From Chromera velia (taxonomy: Eukaryota > Sar > Chromeraceae): a stretch of DNA of 43,770 bases. Below are positions 1-9,595 of this stretch, in pieces (the stretch's first letter is position 1; each line of letters starts with the position of its first letter). The position numbers and the translations under genes were made by a program. Below the pieces are notes generated by a model that was not told the DNA's origin, searched no databases, and saw only the letters and a program-made list of their open reading frames with translations. The stretch covers positions 73,657 to 117,426 of the forward strand of contig JAHBMJ010001040.1 in assembly GCA_018398765.1 (NCBI GenBank). Reading direction: 5' to 3'.

Positions 1-212
1 ATATGAATCCGCATGCATGCGTATATCGCATGTATGTGGAGCCGGTTGGGGACGCGCAATTAAGCTATATATCAACTTGCCTTCTTTGCTGCTGTGAGCG
101 TTAAATAGGTGCCTGCGGCTGGCAGTCAGGGGCACTTGTGTGGCAGTGATGACACAGCTTGCCAGGGGATGGTTTTGGTGACCCTCTAATTGAGTGATCA
201 TTGGCATGATGT

Positions 213-2354
213 TTGTTGCAGGACCAGGGTTCCCCTGCTGGTGGCTCCACCCCCCACCGAGCTACGCCCCGAGGCTTTGAGTGCTCCCGAGGGGACAGGG
301 GGACGTCGGTCAAAGTGGAGGTGACCACTGCACCAAACCCATTCACACCAGAGGGATGGGGGCAACGCACCCGGTCGCCCAGACCCGTCCGCCTCCCACA
401 GTTTCTCGATCCCCCGGACGATATCCCTGACTGGGCAGATCAAGATGACCCAGGCCTGACGACGGGATCTAGTGAAGCCATACTGAGGTCGTGCCAGAGG
501 ACAATGAGGTTGTATGAGGAGCTGTTTGCGCCGGAGGGAATCTTTGAGGGGCGGAGGAGGGACGACACTGTCAGGGCAGGGCCCAGTGGGGGGGGAGGAC
601 CCCTATCGACGGAGATCCCCTCGGTGAGCAGAGCTACCCCCACCCTTACCGACCCTCCAAGTCGGGGGGTGGAGGAATTAGGCGGCAAAGTGTGGCAGAC
701 ACTCTGTGAGAGGGAACGTGTGAATGACACCCTCGGAGAATATGCGAAGAAACTTTTCCTTCGTCACCTAGGACAGGGTGATCAGCGAGAACATGGGCAG
801 ACCCGGCCACATCAGTTGGGAGGAGCTGCCGCCTCAGTCCCACAGACACCGCAAAGCCAGATGCCACTGAGGGGGGGATGACAGTCGCATGGGCAGTCCT
901 TTAGTTCCGTTGCAGCAGGACCGACAATACCTCCCCCCAATGTGCAACCCCCGCTGGGAAGTGAGACTGCCCAGCCTGGGGATCTGGGGCTGCAGGTGAT
1001 GATGGCAGGCGGGTGCTACCCGGCTCACAGTGGGCAGGCAACCCCCCCGTAGTACACTAATGGGAACCCACCTCAGTTGCACCGAGGTGCTCAGCCTGGT
1101 ACAAACATCATCCCCCGACTCCTGATCTCCCCACCCTCACAGAGTTCTTGGCAGGTGACGTTGCCATAGGAAACGGTAGCAGGACAGGGTGCCACACAGC
1201 GAAACACTACTCAGCCGGGAGAGAGGAGGAGGGCCCCTAGTTCAATCATAGGCAGGAATGGGAAAGGAGGGACCTACGCGGCCGCGGTGGCTGCTCTCCC
1301 CTTAGCGCAGGGACTTTCCTCCTCTCCGACAGCAGCAGCCGGAGGATCCCAGGCTGTAGCATCGCGGAGGTCAGGCGGGGGGGGTAAAGCGAAGCCTGGA
1401 GCCGCACCTCCGCAGGCAATCGAAGGTAAACGAGATTGTGGATACCTGACGCCCCCTGACGATATCTAGACTGATAGTCTGACAAATCCCCCCTCGCCTT
1501 CAGCACAGAAAGACTCCCCTAAGCGCCCGAAGTCCGCTGTATTGCCCCCCCCCCCACCTCCCTCTCTGTCTAATTACTCAAAATCGCTCTCACAGACCCT
1601 AACCAACAGTCTCAGAACCTCTCTTCCCGACCGCCGCGTCGCTGCTTCCGCTGTGGCGATGGTCCCGCCCCCCTTGATCCCAATAGTCGAAAAAGCCCCC
1701 GGTCAGCCTCCTGCTGGGCCCAGAGAGACGGCTGCAGCGGGCTGTGGTAGTCCCTCCACACTTGGGAAACGGAATTGGGAGAGTGCTACAGCGGCAACAC
1801 CGTCTGCTTCAGCAGGAGGGAGGCCCTACCTGACCTTTCCGCATTTGACCGCTCCGAGGCAGGGTGAATCGGTCTTTTCGACGCCCCCTCGCAGACAGTC
1901 GCCAGGACAGACCCTCCCTGAGTTTGGTCATGACACGCAGCCCCGCCTAGGGCCCGACACTAACGATGGTACAGAACCTACAGCCCTCTCTCTGGCAGGG
2001 CTGCCCCCACTAGAGGCCCGCACCAAGGCCTCCACAAAACAGCAGACGCGTGAAAGCCCTCCCGAAGGCACGCTAATGGATGCGTTTGTAGGGGACCGGG
2101 GTTTCTTCATGGGCTCAGCTGTCCCCCAGACAGTGGAGCCCTCCGTGTCCCTGTCTCCACCCCTCCACCAGCCCCCCCAACCGTCTAGGGTGACAGCTAC
2201 CCCGGACCCGTTGCCCCCTCTAGGAGCTAGTCTGCTTTTTCCACCCCCCGTTTCCTCATGCCCCCCACAGGACTCGGGTGGGGAGGACTCGGGAGCGATG
2301 TTGGGTCTCGGCAGGCAAGCGGCTGCCCCGGAGAGAAACGGGGGCGCTCTGTAG
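213..2354 (+). pseudogene. LINE ORF1-like region, interrupted by stops
   Basis: One frame runs from 213 to 2354 and is broken by TGA at 879, TAG at 1050, TAG at 1167 and TAG at 1467, with the final TAG at 2352. Between stops the frame is kept and the composition stays the same, rich in Pro, Ser, Gly and Ala, which suggests a once-continuous protein. Two segments resemble each other (PPDDIPDW near residues 67-74 and PPDDI just before the stop at 1467). I see no zinc knuckle or recognisable RNA-binding domain, so the ORF1 role rests on position ahead of the endonuclease. It overlaps the next frame at 2231-2351 with a change equivalent to -1. This could be a natural ORF1/ORF2 overlap or a single indel in the C-rich run near 2240-2250. 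Confidence 0.6.
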
Positions 2355-3028
2355 TATCGGGACCGAGCACTGGGAGGAAACAGAGGTATAGTGTGGGGGA
2401 GGGTGATGAATGTTGGCTGGGAGAAAACGATCATTATCTTGCTGGGGGGGTACGAGAGGTAGGCACAACTGTGAGTTCCCCCCCAGTGACTTATTTTTCG
2501 GATGCTCCCAGACACCCTAGTCGAAGCAGGAGTCTGACCTCCTGACTGTCTACATGGTTGCCTGCTGAAGCCTCAACTATGCCCCAGTCTGGTGGCACTG
2601 CACAGGTTTGCTCAGAGGGGACTGCTTTGAGTGGTCAGACTCCTGATGCCTTTAGGGGGGAATGTAATAGTGAACTAACCGCTGGTGGTAATGGGTGCCC
2701 CTCCGTGACTGGGGCCAGCGAGGACCCGACCCCTGACTTTCTCTTACCCCTGCTGAGATTTGATGATAGCCTAGTAACGACGTTGATTGCAGGCCTGGTA
2801 ATGGGCACAGCCATCGGAGGGTATCGAACGGAGCGGGAAAGCCCCCCTGGGCCACCCTAGATGACGACAGCCACCCCCTGTCTGACGGCCAGTGAGGCTC
2901 GTGAACCCCTAGCAGACCCCCAGGGAGGTTTTCTGGGAGACTCGACAGGCGGACCATCGGGGTGTGGACTCTCTGTGTCTTGTTCTGAATTGTCTGATGG
3001 CTTCTCTGTGTTCGATAGTTGGATGCTG

Positions 3029-4105
3029 GCCATACTGTGTATGAATGTCTGTGGACTGTCCGACCGCTTGCAGTGTCCCCGCTTCCGGGATCTCTTGGAC
3101 TGCACGGACATCCTCGTATGTACAGAGACGCGCATGCTGTCAGAAGAACTCCACTTGGACACGCATTGGTGCCTGAATTTCCCGCACTACCATGAAACAG
3201 CAGATGATCCTACTAGGTTTACGGGGGGGGTAGCGTTTTTTGTGAATAAACAATTGTACCCAGAGGTCCCAAGAAGCAATGCAATCGGCCCTCCTTGCGC
3301 CTTAATCAGGTTTCTAGCACCTGCTGAGCTTGCCCAGATCCCCGTAAATCCCCTTTGTGATAAAGCCCCTATAACCGAGGCCTGGATGTTTACAATTGTG
3401 GGTGCTTACTTTCCCACCTCCTCTGCACAGCGTTACGCGGGTATCTCCTCGGACGCCCTCTGGGATGGGATCCAAGGGGTCCTAATGTCCTCGCAAGATG
3501 ACTTCAGAGTCTTATGTGGGGACTTCAATGCACACACGGCCAACCTTTGTACTAAAGTCCCCCTCCAGTCGTTATCAGACAACGCCCCGATGCCTCATGC
3601 CTCTGACCATATAGCCTTAGCTGGTAGAGAGCAGCGTTCGGGTCCCTCTCTCTATATCTAGATCCAAAGGGACAGTAGAGATCGCAGGAGGCCGGACCCA
3701 CAGGGGAAAACCCTTATTAACAGGGCGTCAGAGTGTGAACTGACCATATTGAATGGGGCAAGACTCATCCCTGCTGTTTAGCCCCCCCTCCCATCGTGCC
3801 TGCCCCCCAACCCTCCTGCTATTGATGGTGCTCCGATCTTAGGACAGAGCTGTGAGCACCTGTCTGTGACTCAGAGATCACCCGAAGAGAGCCGTGAGGA
3901 CCCTCTCCTGGGGTCGGCCCTATGGGACCCTTGTCCGTCGTCTGCTGAGCACACGTATTTCCAAGAAGCTGGGGTTTCGGTTGTAGACTATATGTTTGTC
4001 AGTACAAACCTTCTCCCACTCCTTTGCTCCTTCTCTATCAGAAGGAACAGGGAGATAGCACCGAATCACACTCTCCTCTGCGCGGGGTTTGGGCAAGCTC
4101 AGGTT
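3029..4105 (+). other. LINE AP-like endonuclease domain (degenerate)
   Basis: The motif series of exonuclease-endonuclease-phosphatase LINE endonucleases can be read in order: MNVCGL near 3042, CTETRM near 3120 (catalytic Glu), GGVAFFV near 3224, GAYFPTS near 3402, GDFNAH near 3519 and VDYMFVS near 3986. The last SDH-type motif is present only as NHTLL near 4065, so the usual Ser-Asp before the catalytic His are changed. Stops at 3659 and 3779 split the domain, but typical residues (LINRASECELTILNGARL) continue between them. Confidence 0.85.
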
Positions 4106-5377
4106 GCACGGCACAATGAATGCCAAGTTGCAGAAACTAGGCGTCCAGGCCCCCCCCAGGGGTTGGACAAGTATGGTCTAACCCGCACTGTCCACAGCAT
4201 GAACAACGAGTCCCACTTGCCTCCTGGGCCCCCGCCTACCCTGTCTAAGGGGTGGGAATTCGCCTCCTGCCTTCATAGCAGCTGGCCAAGGCCCGGTGCC
4301 CACTGCTCTGTCCCGACTTTCGACTCACCAGGATTTGTTGATGCGTCGAACAAGCTGTGCTCCTACCTGAATATCCGTAAATCTCCCTGGAGGGGCCTAG
4401 ATATAGGTGCAGTGCAGCCCTCCCCCCTACCCGCTGGCATGGAGCAGGGGGATACGATTGATTCCATTTTCTCTGGATGGTTTCAGGCAGTGTGTGGTGA
4501 AGCAGGTGGCCGTCCCCCCTTGGTTGCTTCCTGCCCTCCTCCTTTGAACTCTGAGAGCCCGTCACCTCCCAGATGTGTTGCTTCACCTAATGATGGACAA
4601 AGGGGGGTATCTGCGGGGGCGACTTGGAGGGCAGGAAGAAGGTCCAATGTGCCCCGGAACAGGCCCCCGATTCTCCGACCACTCCGATTAGAGGTGTGGT
4701 GGTGGGCAACTGAAGTGAAGAAACAAAAGGCGTTGTTGTTGGCTCCCGGACGACTTCCTGTAGGGTCCAGCCGACCGTTACACCTTGTCATCGCAGAGAC
4801 CCACAAAAAGTACAGGGAGGCTAAAACAGCGTACAACCGAGCCTTATCAGCTTATGTGAAGTCGGAAGCAGTGGAGCGGGAAAGAGTGCTGCAAGCGGAA
4901 CTGCAGAAAAGTCCACATAGAATCTATGAACTACTCAGAGACCTCCGCAAACGCACAACAGCAAGGTTGATGCCCTCTCATGCCGACGATGGTACGTCAG
5001 CTGCCCCCACAATATGAGTCCCCTCCCCCTGGGCTTTTGCTGAGCACTTTGCTCAAGTATTCCGCTGTCTTGAGGGATCCAGTCCCAGGGGATGCTGTTC
5101 AGGGCCCCTTCCGAGTTCTTCCTCTCTCGCAGTCCCTGGCATATCGGTCTCAACTGCCTCACAGAATGCCTGTGCCCCTCCTGTGCGAGGCTTGGCACCC
5201 TTGAGCATGGAGATACCCCCATCACTTCAGGGGTCCTCTGCCCCCCTAGTGACACCGCCAGGTTTTCCTCCCCTCTCCCCTCTCTCAGACCCCCCCCCCC
5301 AACCTGAGGCTTCCGGCCCTAGAGCCCCGTCTGGTAAATGGGAAGCTACTGGTAAGGTATCGCCGTTCCCGGATCTC

Positions 5378-6640
5378 GAATTCTTCTTTCAGGAGGAAGT
5401 TAAGTCCTGTCTAAGGGCTGGTAAGAAAAAGAAGGCGGCTGGCGTTGATGGGCTAGTGGTTGAAAACCTGAGGAAATGGTCCCAAAACCCGCTCTTCGTA
5501 GCCTCAGTCACGGACGTGTTTAACGTCTACCTTGTAGAGGGCAGAATTCCGTCAATCTGGAATAGGTGTCTTATCTTGCCGGTGCTGAAGCCCGGAAAGG
5601 ACCCGGAGGACCCGGCCTCCTACAGACCAATCCACCTGCTTGGACACCTCTCGAAGACGTTCAGCTCACTCGTTGATCAGCGATTAAGGAAGATTGTTTC
5701 GCTTTCCCGGGTGCAGTTTGGATTTCAAAAGGGTAAAGGTACCAGGGACGCTCTGTTCGTTTTCAACCACATCCTCAAGAAGTATCACTCCCCGCGTATG
5801 CATTATGTTTTTATCGACTTGAAGCAAGCATTTGACTCGGTAGGACATAAGCGTTTGTGGGAGCGCTTAAATGAGGAGGGGGTCCCCCCTCATTGGGTAC
5901 GGGTTGTTCAAGGTATGTACACCGACGTGTGGGCAACGGTCTGTCAACCTGCTAGTGAGGATACGCAGAATCGGTGTATAGCGGGCTTAGCTCCCACTGC
6001 TGGCAAGTTTTGGTTTAGAGAGAGCGTTGGGGTCAAGCAGGGCGATCCACTCTCGCCACTGTTATTTAATCTCTTTATAAATGACCTCCCGTCTTTTATC
6101 GCTGACCGACGTCTTACGGCCCTGTCGAATAGGACTAGGCCATCCGATCAGAATCCATAACCCCCCCCTTCGTCTTCCGCTCTCCCTCCAGCCTTGCTGG
6201 CAGCTGTTTTGTCTGCCTCCTCTTCGTCTTCCAGTCACCCAACTTCCACCAAGGTTGGGGTTGGGCCTTCTTCTGGCTTTTGTGAGCTTGAGTGCCTCCT
6301 TTACGCTGATGATCTCGTTTTGTTTCACCCAGACCCAGGTGAGCTGACTTGCATGCTTGATCGTTTGTCTGCCTACTGTCAGAAGAACGGATTATCTATG
6401 AATGTCTCAAAGTCATACTCGTTGTTTGTGGGGGAGGAATGGAGTTCGGGCGAAAGGAAGGTCTTTCTCTTTGGGGGGAAAGTCATACAACGTTGTTCGG
6501 AGTTTAAATATCTGGGTGCAATTTTCGACAGGAATGGGGCAGTCAGTCGCGCTTTTGAAATACGTCTAAAAAAAGGGAAGAGGAAGGTGTTTGCATTACT
6601 TGGGGAACTTGCACTGCTTGGCAAGGTCTCCCCGGGGAGG
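5378..6640 (+). other. LINE reverse transcriptase domain
   Basis: RT motifs are present in order: AGVDGL near 5440; PVLKPGKDPEDPASYRPI near 5580; QFGFQKGKGTRDALF near 5717; motif A VFIDLKQAFDSV near 5808 with its catalytic Asp; motif B GVKQGDPLSPLLFNLF near 6030; motif C YADDLVLF near 6303 with both Asp residues; and the thumb-side KYLGAIF near 6508. A single TAA at 6158 lies in a poorly conserved Pro/Ser-rich insertion between motifs B and C. All core catalytic residues survive. Confidence 0.93.
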
Positions 6641-8023
6641 TTGATAACAATGTGCAGGACTGCAGCCTCGTCAGTATTCCTCTATTCAGCGGAGACAGCG
6701 GGCTTGTCCCCTCGACAACTGCATCTTATTGACGACTTCTGGTTAAGCCTATGCCGGTCCCAGGTTGGCCTCTCCCGAACCTCCCCAAGGATTCTCACCC
6801 TCCTTGAGTTTGGTATCCTGCCCGCAGCCGCAACCCTAGCAGAAAGAGTGCTCAGGTTCCTGTGGGGAGTGGCGCAGAGGCCAGTGAATAACCTAACCAA
6901 CCTCGTGTACAGAGAACTATGTGAGAGGCGACAACTGGCTATTTTGGACGACTTTGTTTCGTTCGTCTCATCCTGTTGTCTCATAGCAAAACTAGACCCC
7001 GCTGATGTGCTTCCACAGAGCCCTTTGTCTTCGAGTACGGTGATGTCATGGGGGGGGGAGCTCTTTTCATCGCCGATAAGTGGTGTGCAGAGAAGAGTCT
7101 GGGAGATGGCAACTCAACAGACAAATTGGTCTTCTCCGGGCGTCCCCCCCCCTTTTTTCGTCTTACCTCTGTCTCCGTCCCCTCCTTATGGTTGCACACA
7201 CCTTTCTGATGCCTCGTCAAGCAGGCTTGCACGTCTGCTGTGGCGTCACGAGCCGTGGCCGCACTTTGAAAAACCGTCCCCCCGTTCCTACCTCCTGGAA
7301 TGCTCGCTTCCCTTCCAGTCTCGTCGAGTTATCTCTCTTTTCCGACTCGGGATCTGCCAGACCTCGGCCAGGACGGCCCTGTTTAGAGGTATGGCGGCTT
7401 TTTCTCCCCTCGCTCGCTGTTCATTTTGCAAAGAACGAAACCCAACGACCCCACCGCAAGCTCTACCCATCGGTGATGAGCTTCACGCTCTTTCTGACTG
7501 CCCGGAATTTGACTCTGCTAGAGATCGACTCCAGCAGGTCCTGCGGGTCTCACCGAAAGCGAAGTACTTCAGCCTCAGCACACTCGACCGCAGCGAGATA
7601 TTCTTCATCAAAGTCCTTGTCCCACTACTTTCTGAATGCCCTGGATTGGTGGGGCGAACGTTGGTAGGGATCAACGAGTCTTTAGTTCACAAACAAAGAG
7701 ACATAACAAGACAGGTCACCCCTTCAGATGGAGAAGATGTGGGCCGACAAGGTTTGCCGAATCGGTCTGCTGGCACGGGGGGGGTAAGGGGCACAACGTC
7801 TGCTAGACAGTCACGTCAAGCCATTGTCATTCAGGGTCAGAGCCTTCCGATCCTCTCTTCAACGTCTGCAGCCCCCATCCAAGCTAGTCTGCTGCGTAGA
7901 GTCACCGCTAAATCAACTCTTTCTGCAAGCCGGAGTTCCACCATGTTGCCTGCTGTCCGGTCATTAGATGCCCACCGTTTAGGCACTTACCCGCTTCCCC
8001 CCCTTCTGCCACTCTTACAAGTG

Positions 8024-8494
8024 TCAGTTGTCTACACGGATGGCGCCAGCCGCTCTAATGGTACGCCGCACGCGAAGGCGGGTTATAGAACATATTGGGG
8101 TCCTGAATATCCATGTAACCTCAGTTGTAGACTCAGAGGTAAGCAGACAAACAATCGAGCCGAGCTGAGTGCGATCATAGCTGCGCTTAAAACTGGAATT
8201 CTCCATGGTCCTCCTCACACGCTGATAGTCAAATCTGATTCGTGGTATGCTTGCCGAGCCCTGGAGTCATAGGTTCCACGATGGGAAAGAAATGGTTGGA
8301 GAAGACCTGATGGAAAGCCAGTGTGCAATCAAGATTTGATTGGCAAGTTGGTCAGCCTTGTCAATGAATACGAATGGGTACTGGGGGGGACTGTGTCTAT
8401 CCAATGGGTGAAGGCGCACAATAAAAAGCCTGGTAACGAGGCAGCAGATACTCTTGCTGTCAAGGGTGCATATCTTCCCATCCCTTGTGCATAA
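8024..8494 (+). other. LINE RNase H domain
   Basis: The type I RNase H acidic quartet is visible: VVYTDGASRSNG near 8029 (Asp), NNRAELSAI near 8151 (Glu), IVKSDSWYACRA near 8227 (Asp) and NEAADTLA near 8437 (Asp). A TAG at 8270 interrupts it, and the remainder up to TAA 8492 keeps the expected WVKAHN segment near 8407. RNase H in a LINE removes the RNA template after first-strand synthesis. It distinguishes this element from the second family found at 21356-25585. Confidence 0.88.
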
Positions 8495-9595
8495 TGTTCT
8501 TGTCTGTAAAGGAGTAGGGGGTTAGGTGTGTTGGTCTGATATACTGGGCCGGAGCGAGAAAGCGTAACTTGGGGTGGAGAGGGAGATTTCGTTCTGGCCT
8601 TGGAAGTTGAAGACTGTCTGGCGCTGCACCCTATTCTTAGAGCTAGAGGAGGTTGTGCTAACTGAATTTATCTATTCTTCTTTTCGGTCGTTGATGCAGC
8701 GTGCATGGTAGGAGTTCTTCTCCTCTTAGCATAAGTCGGTTTTCCGCCTTAGCCTGTTTTTCCTCATTAACTGGTACTGCATGCCGGGGGTTTTTTATTC
8801 AGGACCACTCTAGGGAGCGGGCCGATAGACCGTATGCATGACCAGACACGTAGCGTGCGGCGGGTAATGCCGAGCAGTTGCGTGATGTATGTGTATGGGG
8901 TGGAAGTACTACCCGGACGGGCGGATGCTCCCATACCCCCCCTTAATACCTAATATATAGCCGGCTGGGACACAAGCTATATTAATATATATATAAGATG
9001 CACAGTTACAGAGCCGCTCGCTCCGCTCGCAACTCCAAAGGCCCCGGAGGGCATGAATGAATTATACAGCTCCGCCCTCCGCGGGGCCATGCATGCGTCG
9101 GTGTGGAACCCAGGCAGGGGCCGCTGCACACAGTTGTGAGGGCATGCCGGGGCCTGTGTGCACTCATGCGCGTGAGCGTCGCCTCAGCAGGAAAGGAGTC
9201 GCGGGGGATTAAGTACCCCCCGCCGCCGGGGCCCGGGCCCCCGGGCGGAGAGCTCCGTGCGAACATGTTTCAAGCCTCGCTCCGCCCTCCGGGGCCATGT
9301 TGCACAATTAAGGAGTCGAAAAAAAAAGATCTGTCAGATCATGTCAGATCAAACACGATCAAACGTGTTGACGAGTGTGCATTACTATTGCATTACTGCA
9401 CACTGTACAGGAATGTCAAGGGCTTCTCCAAGATTCTCTTCACCACATTGGAGGACTTGATGATCTTGCACACATCTTCTTCATGAGCCTTCTTGCTATC
9501 AGGTTGGCGTAAGGGGTGCGAATACCATGCTTACGCAAGCCGGGAAGCCTGCAGACGTTTCAGTCTAGGTTTCAGTGAACCTGTGAAGGTCAATA
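8495..9595. other. Intergenic repeat-rich segment between the LINE and the long exon
   Basis: I see no supported gene. The first part may be LINE 3' tail. A short TA-rich piece at 8960-8997 resembles 41-72. From 9015 to 9310 there is a GC-rich repeat cluster: GCTCCGCCCTCC occurs at 9069 and 9279, GGCCCCGGAGGG at 9040 is inverted to CCCTCCGGGGCC at 9285, and GGGGCCCGGGCCCC at 9228-9241 is a perfect palindrome. At 9328-9366 the word GATC occurs four times. No clear TATA box was found. Confidence 0.6.

Larger units (their letters stand above)
213..8494 (+). mobile_element. Degenerate LINE (non-LTR retrotransposon) with endonuclease, reverse transcriptase and RNase H
   Basis: The stretch carries, in order, a low-complexity ORF1-like part, an AP-endonuclease, a reverse transcriptase with YADD, a CCHC knuckle and an RNase H. 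This is the layout of RNase H-bearing LINE clades such as the I group. The catalytic part lies entirely in one frame from about 2231 to the TAA at 8492, yet is broken by in-frame stops at 2543, 2858, 3659, 3779, 5015, 6158 and 8270. The true ends are not certain: no poly-A tail or clean target-site duplication is visible. A similar short sequence occurs outside both ends (41-72 and 8960-8985). The copy cannot make full-length protein by normal decoding. Confidence 0.9.
2231..8494 (+). pseudogene. LINE ORF2 polyprotein: endonuclease - RT - CCHC - RNase H, with seven internal stops
   Basis: The frame is continuous from about 2231 to 8494 with nonsense codons at 2543 (TGA), 2858, 3659, 3779 (TAG), 5015 (TGA), 6158 (TAA) and 8270 (TAG). 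Recognisable endonuclease motifs begin near 3028. Reverse-transcriptase motifs follow, with CCHC residues near 7420-7500 (CSFC, then DELHALSDC). RNase H closes the protein. Family knowledge: ORF2 nicks target DNA and primes reverse transcription from it. The stop at 8270 falls inside RNase H, where a Trp or Gln is plausible, and recognisable RNase H sequence resumes right after it, so these are point lesions rather than true termini. Every stop is one transition away from CAG, CGA, CAA or TGG. Confidence 0.88.
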
